Origin: Meghimatium bilineatum | Taxonomy: Eukaryota; Mollusca; Gastropoda; Stylommatophora; Philomycidae | Reading direction: 5' to 3' | DNA length: 64,000 nt | Assembly: GCA_034231615.1 (NCBI GenBank) | Contig: CM067309.1 | Span: forward strand, 38,905,627-38,969,626 | Shown: positions 1-10,900 of the stretch, piece by piece | Numbering within the stretch: position 1 is the stretch's first letter | Layout: every line of letters starts with the position of its first letter | Made by a program: the position numbers and the translations under genes | The notes under the pieces: generated by a model | Told to the model about the DNA's origin: nothing | Seen by the model: the letters and a program-made list of their open reading frames with translations, nothing else | Database searches by the model: none

Positions 1-144
1 GTTCATTCTCAAACTCCCACTGGATATCTCTTGTAGCAGGACCATGGTCCTATTAGATTTCCAGAAGGATGTAGTCCAGAGAATGGAAATGCGTTGTGTC
101 GCCGTTTTATTTGCGCCATTGGCCCGACACATCCGTTTTCGGCG
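1..144 (-). mobile_element. Family A interspersed repeat, copy 1
   Basis: Copy of the short repeat described at 38214-38360, here reversed and cut by the window edge. It shows the diagnostic blocks GGATGTAGTCCAGAGAATGG and CGACACATCCG. The family is recognised only by its recurrence inside this window. Confidence 0.8.
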
Positions 145-249
145 GGACCAACACATCTAATAATCAGAATTTCAGAGAAGGAACAACATACAAACAGATC
201 TCCTATTTGTTTTGCTTCCTGACTAGGTTAATGTTTAAATTCACTAATT

Positions 250-482
250 CACCAATTCATACTATGGGCACGGAGCGCCTTCCAAAGAGATTATTCTATG
301 AGGAGCTGTGCGATAGTAAACGTTCAAGTAGAGCACAAAGAAAGCGCTTCAAGGATCACCTAAAGAACTCTCACAAGCACTGCAGCATCGATCCTAGCTC
401 CTGGGAGACTACACCCCTTGATCTCTCAGAACTTTCCGGGCATGAATCATACTCATCAGTCAACTACGAACTCACAAACTAA
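250..482 (+). mobile_element. Non-LTR retrotransposon ORF2 C-terminal fragment
   Basis: The plus strand reads GTERLPKRLFYEELCDSKRS and then a basic RKRFKDHLKNS block. This is the usual post-reverse-transcriptase tail of invertebrate LINE ORF2 proteins (a basic KRFKD segment followed by IDPSSWE). The frame stays open to the stop at 480-482, but there is no reverse-transcriptase core, so it is a 5'-truncated relic. Confidence 0.6.
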
Positions 483-689
483 ATTAGACAATCACAATTT
501 TTTTTTTAAACTTGTTCATCACATTTATTCTTCTTCAATGCCATGCTCATCTTCGTTTGCAAAGGAGGAACATCATCACTTTACCACCTTTTTAATATTT
601 TACAAATTTTCATTTTCCACATGGCAGACAGTTTTACTGCAGTTTATATTTCCTTTGAACTAATTTACTACAATTTTTTTCCATCACTC
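483..689. other. AT-rich sequence, nothing recognised
   Basis: Short AT-rich spacer between a retrotransposon relic and the minisatellite at 690. No exon borders with an open frame, no RNA gene and no clear repeat were seen. Confidence 0.4.
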
Positions 690-1030
690 CTAGCTCTAAC
701 CACTCTAACTTTTTAACTCTAACCATACCTCTAACTATACCATTTTTTCATCACTCTAGCTCTACCTTTCATTGAACACTTTAACTCTAACACTACCATT
801 CTTTAATCACTCTAATTCTAACTCTACCATTCTTTCATCACTCTAACCTTACCATTCTTACACTCTAACACTACCATTCTTTAATCACTTTAATTCTAAC
901 TCTACCATTCTTACACTCTAACACTACCATTCTTTAATCACTCTAATTCTAACTCTACCATTCTTACACTCTGACACTACAATTCTTTTATCACTCTAAC
1001 CATAACATTTTTTCATTACTCTAATCAAAA
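690..1030. repeat. Degenerate ~30-bp minisatellite
   Basis: Imperfect tandem copies built on CTCTAACTCTACCATTCTTT with a TCATCACT/TTAATCACT spacer. The copies vary in length and drift toward both edges. Confidence 0.75.
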
Positions 1031-1995
1031 CATTTCCCTTATGAGCTGTGGTTCTAGGATTGCAATTCTATTATAAACATATCTTCTTGGCATATATTTC
1101 ATCTCTTAATTGTCCAAGATTAACTTCCATAATATAAAAAAATAGTCTAGACCAATGGTTACCTTTTTTTGGCCTATGGTCAATTTTTTTTCTGTCCTAT
1201 CCCAAAATAAGGATCTTACCTTCACACTTTTTATAAAATCTGCACAGATCTACAATTTTGTGGAGTTATGTGATATCATTTATTGCCTGTTTAGTCCTAG
1301 ATACAAAATGGCTACTGTAATTTTAAGTTTAGTTAGAGATATACAATTCTGTTAGTTGCCAGGCCTCATGCCGAATTTGATGACTTTTCCATTACACACT
1401 GAGAGCACATCTCTACGCCAACCACTGAGAGACCTACACATACAACCCTCCTAAAATAAGTATTTCAACCCACAATCGCTGATCGGTAATTAAAGACCAA
1501 TTAGACAAATTTAATTTCGGTTCCCACAAAAAAAAGGCAGACCCTTATTTTGGGATAGGTTCATATTTCTTCCCCCCCCCCCCCCCCCCCCCATGCCAAA
1601 AATCTAATTAACATTTTTTTTTAAAGTTAGAACGTTTTCAGTCAATATATCTCAAGTCAAGTCATAGGTTTCAAGCTTTATCATCATCATAATTCTTGTT
1701 GTTTTGCATTCTCATATTTACTGCTGCGTCTCCACCACCCCCTCCACCCAGATTAGTCTGCGGCCACACCCTCCCAATTTCAGCTATTGTTATATATAAG
1801 AGTATGTTTAATTGTTGATTACCTTGTTGTACCCACAATCATAATGATATTATTAGACTAGGATCCTATTTGTCACGATCATATTGTGAAGTTACAATTT
1901 AATGTAACATTATAATAATTCACATTCAGACATTATTTATCACACAATCATATAATAATGTAGGGCTGATCATTGTAAACTAATGATCTATAAAA
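1031..1995. repeat. Unassigned sequence with a 17-bp inverted repeat and a poly-C run
   Basis: No coding signal was found. CCTATCCCAAAATAAGG at 1196-1212 recurs exactly as its reverse complement at 1543-1559, which could be the ends of a ~365-bp terminal-inverted-repeat element. A run of about 20 C follows near 1573-1592. Confidence 0.45.
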
Positions 1996-2575
1996 CCATG
2001 TAAAAGATGGATCACAGAAATCAAAGAAGCTACAGGAACAAGCTTACAAACAGCACACAAAAAGGCCATCTCCAGAGAGAACTCTTCCACCCCTGACGCC
2101 GCAAGGTTAACAACGCTCACAGCATATAGATGGATAGAATTAAAAAAACAGATTATCCTAACAAAGAACAAATGTCCCCCCCGAAAACAACATCAAAGTA
2201 AATGGGATGAGTCTGAAGCAAGTCAACATATGATGATATTCAAATATTTTGGCACCTTGATAACACCAGATGGACGGTGTATTAAAAATGTCAAATCTAT
2301 AACAGACCAGTCAAAGGCAACATTAGCAAAATAGATGAACTTTAAGAAAATGATATGTAATACAACTTCAGCAATTCAGATGAGAGTTCTTTAAAGTTAT
2401 ATAATATAACACCATGGAAGTGAATCTTGGGCAATCAATCACTAGCATACTCATAGTGAGAAATTATGTAGAAGCAGTAGAGATGTGGTCATATAGAAAT
2501 ATAAGAATGTTGAGAACACCATGGATAAAAAATGTAATAGTTAATGAATAGGACTAGGTCTATATTTTGCAAGGG
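1996..2575 (+). mobile_element. Degenerate non-LTR retrotransposon fragments
   Basis: Two adjoining relics on plus. The first encodes KRWITEIKEATGTSLQTAHK followed by KAISREN, a LINE ORF2 tail. The second (from about 2190) encodes MMIFKYFGTLITPDGRCIKN and resembles the thumb region after the reverse-transcriptase core, broken by several stops. A closing stretch near 2490-2520 (ATGTTGAGAACACCATGGA) is shared with the fragment at 13735-13915. Confidence 0.6.
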
Positions 2576-3094
2576 CTTAGACTTAGAGAGGTATTTTTCT
2601 AGTCTGGATTATTATAATAATTATATCTTATCAGTCTATTATTGCATTCTATGTATGTTCCGTTTCTCGTACTCGCCGTAAAACTAAAAGGCGTCGGTAA
2701 TTTGTATTATTTTAGTATCATTTTTAGTGTTAGGCTTCCGGCTACCAGGCTTCCTATTTAATTATTTCTGATGTTTTTCCTCGTTAGTTAGGGAGAAGAA
2801 GGTGTTGGCTGTTGCTTCTTGTTCATATTTTTATTTTATTAATAATTTAATATTTATATATATTATACGATCTACTTTTACGGGCATTCATTCACGAAAT
2901 TGCAGTAGATAAGTTATCTACTGGAACGTGTTCTAGTCAATTAACAATTTCACGGCATTATTGATTATATTCAATTTCGACTCATGATTCAACAGAATAC
3001 ATCCGAACCTGTCCACACAAAGTCAGTCAAGTCTGAGTCAAGTGGCCGATATTAATAAATTTGTAATAATAATAAATATTACAGTAAATATTAC
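2576..3094. other. Inferred USP32 intron 1, unassigned AT-rich sequence
   Basis: Lies just downstream, in the minus-strand sense, of the USP32 first coding exon. No second exon with the expected continuation of the USP32 EF-hand region was found here, so the next exon should be further left, outside the window. Confidence 0.4.
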
Positions 3095-3152
3095 CTCTTC
3101 GACAAGCATCCTCATAAGATATCACCGATAATTTCGAGTCCTTTGCACCCAT
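3095..3152 (-). CDS. USP32: USP32 first coding exon (ubiquitin-specific protease 32), partial gene
   Basis: On the minus strand the exon encodes MGAKDSKLSVISYEDACRR plus one base, then a donor reading GTAATA. Vertebrate USP32 starts MGAKESRIGFLSYEEALRR and continues with Val, so the start, the spacing and the split G..N codon all fit. USP32 is a large cysteine deubiquitinase with EF-hand, DUSP and USP domains, acting at endosomal and Golgi membranes; those domains lie outside this window. Gly2 with Ser6 and Lys7 matches the N-myristoylation pattern. Only 19 codons are visible, but the similarity is to a distinctive conserved N-terminus. The gene runs left from here and is divergent from the TNF gene. 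The acceptor-like ATACATTTCAG at about 3173-3183 on minus may mark a spliced 5' UTR. Confidence 0.72.
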
Positions 3153-3330
3153 TGTGGGCGTGAATAAAACTTCTGAAATGTATAAATCGACTTCAGAATG
3201 TGAATAATATCCGTGTGTTTACAAAATTTACTATGAAATCATTCCCCAACTCCGCCATGTTTGATCACGCGCAATAGCTAGAGACTTCGTGGGATTTCAT
3301 GATTCAAGTCTAAGTACCATAACACACTGC
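3153..3330 (-). promoter_or_regulatory. Inferred USP32 5' UTR and promoter region
   Basis: Upstream of the USP32 start on minus. It contains an upstream ATG in the context AACATGGCGGAG, which opens a 19-codon frame (MAELGNDFIVNF...) closed by TGA before the main start. That is a possible upstream ORF. No TATA box or mapped start site can be assigned; the limits are inferred from the exon position. Confidence 0.3.
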
Positions 3331-3479
3331 ATCTAGAATAATTAAAACCTCAAGTGTCGTGGAAGCAAGACTACCTGAACCACCATGACCATAATTGCTG
3401 ATGGTCACAGCTATAATATAAATCCAAAATTTGACTACATTACAGGTTGAAAAGAGCACAACCCGCCGTAAGAGTCACT

Positions 3480-4060
3480 TCTTAACACTATAGCAAAAAG
3501 AAAACGCATGTTTGATATAAAGAGATAAACTATTTAGAAAGACAAATAATGCAGAGCAAGAGCACCTGTGTCGAGACAGAGAAGGGTTCAATGAGTTAAT
3601 TGGGAAGACAACGTTCTGGAGAAAATACGTCACATGACATACCATTATACCTAATAATAAGACCCATAACCTGTCAGGGTCGTAAGGGTGTCACACTGGA
3701 GACAGCACAAAAAGCTCTCCAAACATCTACTTCATCGGCCATTCGGAGAAGTGAATAAAAATCACGCCTAGGCCTTTCCTTGATGCTATCAATCCAGGAC
3801 TTTATATGGGCCTCTCTTCTCCTATCCTCTCTGTCAAAAGTGGTTCTTGATAACCTGCAAATGTGTTTATTTGCTGCTAAACAAATATATGTGTCTTGTG
3901 TTCTATATATAGCTAATTCTTAACAAATATATGTATCCCTTGTTTTCAAACGCCTCAATCCTTTTTTCTGTATCTCCATTGAGTGTCAAACTTTCATATC
4001 CGCATAAAAGTATAGGGCCTACTTAGCACTAACGAATAGACTTATCTTTACTCGATATTA
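3480..4060. mobile_element. Non-LTR retrotransposon relics
   Basis: Bases 3480-3640 on plus contain TTGGGAAGACAACGTTCTGG, shared with the relic at 16140-16530. Bases 3655-4060 on minus resemble the 3' end of family C (ACCCATAACC..CAGGGTCGTA), as at 6433-7047. Both copies are broken. Confidence 0.55.
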
Positions 4061-4077
4061 TTTTTCCAAATCATATT

Positions 4078-4240
4078 CTTCTTCTTATTCTTCAACGTTC
4101 ATTCTCAAACTCCCACTGGATATCTCTTGTATCAGGACCATGGTCATATTAGATTTCCAGAAGGATGTAGTCTAGAGAATGGAAATGCGTTGTGTCGCCG
4201 TTTAATTTGCGTCAATAGCCCGACACATCCGTCTTCGGTG
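4078..4240 (-). mobile_element. Family A interspersed repeat, copy 2
   Basis: Near full-length copy of the element described at 38214-38360, reversed, starting with a CTTCTT stretch and ending in CATCCGTCTTCGG. Confidence 0.85.
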
Positions 4241-4303
4241 GATTATTGCATTCAGAAATAAGTATATATGTTTATTCATTTTTACGTTCAATTCGCCTTA
4301 TTA

Positions 4304-4602
4304 GAGCACTCCAATGTTGAACTCCAATGTTTAACTCCAATGTTCAACTCCAATGTTTAACTCCAATGTTCAACTCTAATCTTCAACTCCAATGTTCAAC
4401 TCTAATCTTCAACTCTAATCTTCAACTCCAATGTTCAACTCTAATCTTCAACTCTAATCTTCAACTCTAATCTTCAACTCCAATGTTTAATTCCAATGTT
4501 CAACTCTAATCTTCAACTCCAATGTTCAACTCTAATCTTCAACTCCAATGTTCAACTCTAATCTTCAACTCTAATCTTCAACTCTAATCTTCAACTCTAA
4601 TG
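4304..4602. repeat. 13-bp minisatellite
   Basis: About 23 tandem copies of a 13-bp unit in two main variants, AACTCCAATGTTC and AACTCTAATCTTC. Variants cluster in runs, which suggests repeated local duplication. Confidence 0.9.
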
Positions 4603-4689
4603 CAACATCTGTATATATCACAGTATATATATATATACATATTTGGAAATAAACATCTTTTGTATTATTTAATATCTTATTAAAACAAT

Positions 4690-4814
4690 TAGAAGACAAA
4701 ATTGATGCCTTGGAAATGTGGGTATATAAAATAATAGGGAGAACATCATGGAAAGAGAAGAAAACAAATAAAGAGGTGCTAAAGACACTTAATATGAAGA
4801 AAGAACTACTAAGA

Positions 4815-4818
<4 letters not shown>
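4690..4818 (+). mobile_element. LINE ORF2 C-terminal fragment abutting a microsatellite
   Basis: Encodes DALEMWVYKIIGRTSWKEKK and then NKEVLKTLNMKKELL, a typical LINE segment after the reverse transcriptase. The reading runs directly into the TATC array, suggesting that the microsatellite grew at the element's end or replaced its 3' part. Confidence 0.6.
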
Positions 4819-5205
<387 letters not shown>

Positions 5206-5348
5206 TCTTTCTGTCTGTCAGTCTGCCTGTCTGTCTGTCCATGTATGTGTGATAAACACTCAATACGGCGCATAGCGACAGACAAGATCTGGTGACAATA
5301 TGCCTACTTATGCCGTCTATCTCTATCTTTTGGAATTCTCCTACATTA

Positions 5349-5433
5349 CTGTCAACCTACTGTCAACCTACTGTCAACCTACTGTCAATCTACTGTCAAT
5401 CTACTGTCAACCTACTGTCAACCTACTGTCAAC
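5349..5433. repeat. 11-bp minisatellite
   Basis: About eight copies of CTACTGTCAAC/T in a short pure array. Because 11 is not a multiple of three, all frames are read in turn, and the open reading here is not evidence of coding. Confidence 0.9.
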
Positions 5434-5439
5434 AATTGT

Positions 5440-5690
5440 TTGTTTTCAATACGTATTTTCTTACTATCTTTATATATTTCCCATCAAAATTGAGTTTTTC
5501 TAAAAAAATTTTTATCATTTCTGAATGCTTCACATTGTCAAATGCTTTACAACAATCTATGAAGTACAAGTACTTGCCATTTTATACTTCTATTGCCCTA
5601 AAAATCCTTCCTGTACATGGTGCGGCGTCTGCTATGTCAAAGCGGCCTCTATTTTCAGTCTAAAGAAAGCATCCGTGTACTCCTTCACAG
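5440..5690 (-). mobile_element. Reverse-transcriptase fragment of a LINE
   Basis: The minus strand reads YLYFIDCCKAFDNVKHSEMI and then KIFLEKLNFDGKYIK. This matches reverse-transcriptase motif A (F-x-D-x-x-K-A-F-D) and the segment after it. The rest of the domain is missing. Confidence 0.65.
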
Positions 5691-5719
5691 AAAAACATGC
5701 AGTAACAGAAGTTTTTTTT

Positions 5720-6335
5720 TAATTGCCCTCTTCATCAATGTCCTATAAACCCTACATCAAGTTTTCGATTACTTCTGTGCATATTGTTGTTGGACGTTGG
5801 CAGGACATAAACAATAGGTACATTGTCAAATCTGTCACTACACTATGTCCATAATTTTTTGCCAATTCCGTCCTTCCCCCTATGTCAACAAACCATCAAT
5901 AATTCAGCACCCCTCCCACGTATTCGCTTAGTAATGGCCGATATAGTTAACATATCCCCCCCCCCCAACAAATCGCAATTGTTTTTATACATTATAAGTT
6001 GGAAAAAAATTACTTGACTTCTCAAATTTTGTACAGCAAAATTCAAAAGCACACAAATGTTATCGGTGTAATTAAAAAATTGTTGGCTTCAACTTTTATC
6101 CCTCCCCTTACTAACAATTATCAAACTTCAGACACCCCCCCCCCCACCCACACCCAAATTGTTGATGTATTTATTGACCCCTAAACAAAAACACGACAAC
6201 AATGAAAATCATCACCTAAGACGACTTGTTTTGATTTTGTTTGTAGGTCTTTATTATTAATTCAGTCAAAATAACACTGGATTGCCCAAAAATAACAATT
6301 CGAATATAGGCCTACTACTGATCCGAGACCGTTGG
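5720..6335. other. Unassigned sequence with short poly-C runs
   Basis: No gene, RNA or recognisable element was seen. Short C runs occur near 5957 and 6134. Several short open frames lack splice borders or homology. Confidence 0.4.
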
Positions 6336-6340
6336 TAAGT

Positions 6341-7150
6341 ATACTAGACTTTCCAACAGGGCCCCATTCGTTACGTGTTGGGGTTTGGTTGGTAACTATT
6401 TATATACTTGGAATAGGTGGCTATTTTTGGCATGCTATCAATCAATCAATAAAACCCATAACCCTTCAGGGTCGTAGGGGTACCACATTGGAAGCTTCAG
6501 GCAGCACACATAGTCCTCCAGCGAATTCTATCCTCAGCGATGCGGATGAGTGTGGAAATATCTAGCCCTGTCCATTCCTTGATGTTCTCTGTCCATGTCT
6601 TTATTTGACCTCCTTTGCTTCTTCCACCCTCGACAGTTCCCTGCAGTATTGTTTTTGACAAGGAATCGTGCCTGCATACATGTCCGAACCATGCTAGTTT
6701 TCGTCGTTTCACTATTGAAAGAAATGGCTCCTGGACACCTGCACACATCTCTACTTGATTTCTTACGTACACATTGGTCTTATGTTCCCTATAGGAAGTT
6801 AGTATAATTCTTCTGTAGCATTTATACTCGGAAGCCTGTAATCTTCTCTCCATGTCCGCAATGAGTGTCCAACTCTCACAACCATACAACACAACGGAAA
6901 GCACCAGCGACCTATACAGTTTGATTTTCACTCCAACACTGATGTTGCTTTTCCAAATCACAGTTAGCCTTGACAATGACGCTAAAGCCATCTCCAGCCT
7001 TATTTTTAGTTCTGCTTTGAATTTGCATGAAGGCAGATATAAATATATACCAGGTATATAAATATTAACCAACTGAAAACCCAACAATATTTTTTTTTTA
7101 AACCTAACGAATGGGGGTCCTAATGAATTCAGCGAACAGGTTTCCTATAG
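6341..7150. mobile_element. Foldback MITE-like element M1, interrupted by a retrotransposon
   Basis: The left half (6341-6432) and right half (about 7050-7150) are inverted relatives: CCCCATTCGTTACG and TTGGTTGGTAACTATTTATA on the left, TAAATATTAACCAACTG and CCTAACGAATGGGG on the right. Intact relatives are at 43198-43411, 57498-57712 and 57778-57962. The central loop is replaced by the retrotransposon fragment at 6433-7047. Confidence 0.65.
6433..7047 (-). mobile_element. Family C non-LTR retrotransposon 3' end
   Basis: The minus strand carries a continuous frame of about 190 codons: IWKSNISVGVKIKLYRSLVL, then LYGCESWTL, RRKLAWFGHVCRHDSLSKTI, GTVEGGRSKGGQ and RIAEDRIRWR. This is the ORF2 segment after the reverse-transcriptase core, typical of invertebrate non-LTR elements. 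The 3' end has an ATTG/ATCA simple tail near 6437-6450. It is nested inside foldback element M1, so it inserted later. The missing 5' part marks it as a dead-on-arrival copy. Confidence 0.85.
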
Positions 7151-7172
7151 TTAAGATCGCTCACGGCTGACA

Positions 7173-7489
7173 TTGTCATATAATATAGTATCTTCTTCTT
7201 CTTCTTCTTTCTGTCCTCATGTACCTTTCGGTGTTGAGGGGAGAGTGAGTGTACGGTCTTTTGCCCTTCTATTTGCCTCTTCTGCTGTTATATTTCCGAG
7301 TGTCTCTGATACATTATCTATCCACCTTTTGCGAGGGCGTTCAATAGGTCGACTGTTTTCGTATCGTTTTTTAAGTGTTTTTTGATAATACTTTGTTCTT
7401 TCTGTCTGGTTTGTGGCGGTAACATTTAACTTGTTGTTAAATAATGTTTTTATAATATAGTATAACACATAATATTGGGAATTCCCCAT
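7173..7489 (-). mobile_element. Non-LTR retrotransposon C-terminal fragment
   Basis: The minus strand encodes RPIERPRKRWIDNVSETLGN followed by ITAEEANRRAKDRTLTLPST. A basic RPRKRW..NV block followed by RAKDR is the normal end of another LINE family. A CTT run (7192-7210) borders it. Confidence 0.7.
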
Positions 7490-7597
7490 TAATATCAGAA
7501 ATATCTTTAGTTTTCGGTTTCTGTCCTGATTTGTAATGGTTTCTTGGAAATCTCGATTCCCAATAGTTTAGTTTGTATCATGACTGAGTGTTTGGTA

Positions 7598-7793
7598 TAA
7601 AGACCTGTGTACAGAAAATGTAAACATTACCTGAAAGGCCTAGAATGATTATTTCCGTTCATTTCGTTGGTCGTGTTTGGCTACTTTTCACATGCCACTC
7701 TAAATATGCCAATAGTCCCCAACGAAAGAACGACAATTATAAAAATCTTAACGAATGAAGTCCTAATTAATTCTGTACAGCGGTCTTTTATCG
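7598..7793. mobile_element. Foldback MITE-like element M2
   Basis: Diverged member of the same family as M1. It ends in CCTAATTAATTCTGTACAG on the right and AGACCTGTGTACAG on the left, with AACGAATGAAGTCC matching the inner arm of the copy at 43198-43411. Confidence 0.6.
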
Positions 7794-7911
7794 TGTCATG
7801 ATTCAAATACGCAACACGGTATGGTTTTACCCACATTCAATATAACTTCTTAAGCATTCGAAGCTGGTTTGTGAAACATTAAGGACGCTTTCCTGTTTGT
7901 ATTAAATAAAA

Positions 7912-7952
7912 ATGCCTTCAAGGTTTGACAATTCAAGAATCACATCAAGAAG
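7912..7952 (+). CDS. TNF ligand exon 1 (cytoplasmic tail)
   Basis: ATG plus 12 codons (MPSRFDNSRITSR) and two bases, donor AG|GTCAGT. The in-frame TAA six bases before the ATG supports the start. The split codon joins exon 2 to give Arg14, so two arginines sit directly before the membrane segment, as expected for a type II anchor. There is no homology evidence for so short a piece; the call rests on phase, topology and start context. Confidence 0.6.
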
Positions 7953-10900
7953 GTCAGTGAATCAGTTTCACGTAAAATATATCCATATATTCTATTTGTA
8001 GCTTTTTTATTTCCTTCGCCAGGAATGTGCTTATATCTTATTCTTTGTTCGTTCTCAAGCTCCTGCAGATTAGAAGGGTGTAGTCCGGAGAACGTAATGA
8101 GTTATGTCATGGTTTACAACATTGCTACGATACCTGCGCCTTTCGGCCTGACACATCCGACTTCAGCGTGGCTTTGGGTCACTGACCCTATACTATATAG
8201 GATTTACAGCCAAATCCATCCCATAACCTACTTAGTCGCCTCTTACGACATGCACGGAAGGTAAACAGTGTTGCTATTTTTTTTTTGTTGCTCCCCTCTC
8301 GGGCCCGTCAGCACACGGGAAGACATCTTATATCTGAAGATGTGCCTCTTCTATAAACTTGACTGTGTTTTGTAATTCGTACTTACGTAAAACAAAGGTT
8401 TTTATAAGCCCCCCCCCTTAGACACGAAGGGCTATCACTAAAACTATGGGGTTATGATATGCAAACAAGAAAACATACACATTACAATATACAAAACAAC
8501 ATTTTTGAATATGTTTTTTGCGCATGTGGTAGCGTCTGTGAGTCTCACCAATGGCTCACTAGACAAAGCAACCATGCAACAGAAGACCTTAATAGATGAC
8601 ATGCCTTTATATTGAGGTTATCTTCTTATAGAAGCTTCATGGCATGTCATCTATACAATCCCGTAGTCGTAACCTTCGATAACAGTTACCATGTTGTTCC
8701 GACAGGCCGACGTTGTGCTTGAATTAGTTACGGGTACGACGTGGGTGAGCACAACAACAAAGAAACCTGTCGAAAGGGTCAGAGTTGTGCCTTGATGCCG
8801 ACGTCTTTTAAGGCGGCATTAGACTCGAAACACCGAGCCGGGTGGCTGCTGGAACATAGGGCGGAGCAGTTATGGGAATGCCCCACGTTCTGTGAGGCCA
8901 GTTTCTAATCAAGAATCAAGAACTTCTTATGAGCTATCTCGGCTTCCATTCCTAACCGATGTTTCATTTCCTCAGACAGAACTTCGTACTGGCGTGTGCG
9001 ATAATCACCATCCTCGTCAACGTAATTGGACTAACTATTGCTAGCTATACACTTGCTAGCAGACTTGCCATCAGCAGCCCAGAACAGCTCCAAGTAAGTA
9101 GTCATCAACCTGCTTGCCGATAGTAAGTACTGTTTGCGAATGATGGAACGGTGTTAATTTTGGGTAAGTAGTGTCCAAATTGCAGGTCGACAGCACGAGC
9201 TGTAGGAAATGGTACAACGGTGTTAAATTTAGCAGCTGTCTATAAATTACGTAAGCCATTTTTTGTGGAAAATTTGTGATTCTTTTCTCCATTGTCAACA
9301 AGCACTTTATGTGAAATTTGTGATCCTTTTCTCCATTGTCAACAAGCACTTTATGTGAAATTTGTGATCCTTTTCCCCATTAACAAGCACTTTATGTGAA
9401 ATTAGTGATCCTTTTCCTCATTGTAAACAAGCACTTTATGTGACATTTGTGATCCTTTTCCCCATTGTCAACAAGCACTTTATGTGAAGTTTTTTATCCT
9501 CTTCCCCATTGTCAACAAGCACTTTATGTGAAATTTGGGACCCTTTTCCCGATTATCAACAAGCACTGTATGTGAAATTTGTTATCCGTTCTTCTGCGAT
9601 AACTGCCCCCTTTGACCACCCCTCCCCAATACATCTTACTTCAACAATTCTCTATAGGGTTTTGATAGCGACTCGCAACCCCCCAAACCTCATTAGCCTA
9701 TGACATATATGACAGGTTCACAGTGCTTCTAAGAGTTTCTCCCTCGCCGGGTTCCATCAACCACGCATAGAGAAGACGACACGAATACCTGCAGCACGAC
9801 CGAGTTCCAGTACAGACATGATGACCTAGAAATCTGATTTTGCTCATTGCCGTTAATTTCATTGGTCATCCATGGTTACAACTTTTGATAATAGTTACGA
9901 TACAACTTTTGATAATAGTTACGATACAACTTTTGATAATAGTTACGATACAACTTTTGATAATAGTTACGATACAACTTTTGATAATAGTTACGATACA
10001 ACTTTTGATAATAGTTACGATACAACTTTTGATAATAGTTACGATACAACTTTTGATAATAGTTACGATACAACTTTTGATAATAGTTACGATACAACTT
10101 TTGATAATAGTTACGATACAACTTTTGATAATAGTTACGATACAACTTTTGATAATAGTTACGATACAACTTTTGATAATAGTTACGATACAACTTTTGA
10201 TAATAGTTACGATACAACTTTTGATAATAGTTACGATACAACTTTTGATAATAGTTACGATACAATTATTGATAATATTGATTATGATACAACTTTTGAT
10301 ATTGGTTACGATTCAATTTTTGATAAAGTTCTTTATAATTATTCTCATAGCCAACTGTGACATCTGAAAATCATGTAGGAACCATAGCGTGTATCGCGTG
10401 TGACTGGAAGCTATCTGATCCGCTGCTGCAGCACACGTCTCGTATGATTGTCGATGGTAAACAGCAATGTTGTGCAACTAGTTCTGGACAGATGTCGAGT
10501 CTCATGGAACTGGTAGGTGGGTTTGTGAGGAGGAGGATTTGTTAGATAAGTGAGAAGTTTGTGAGGAGGAGGATTTGTTAGATAAGTGAGAAGTTTGTGA
10601 GGAGGAGGATTTGTTAGATAAGTGAGAAGTTTGTGAGGAGGATTTATTAGATAAGTGAGAATTTATGAGGAGGATTTATTAGAAAAGTGAGGTGCTTATG
10701 AGGAGAATTTGTTAGAAAGATGATTGACGGATGATTGTTGGAGAGGAAGTTGATTGACATGGTATTTGACGGAGAAATAGATTTCTCACAAGTAAATCTC
10801 CATGTCTCAATTAGGTACTTAGAAAACCAACAGTCACACGAGAACGCCATATCCTGTCGGACATAACCAACCAAAATTTGTTTGAAGCAATGGTCACCAA

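Noticed and set aside
9840-10367. Long frames reading TTFDNSYD or QLLIIVTI repeats before TNF exon 3
   Set aside because: Product of the 24-bp array. None is in frame with exon 3, whose frame has a TAG directly at the acceptor.
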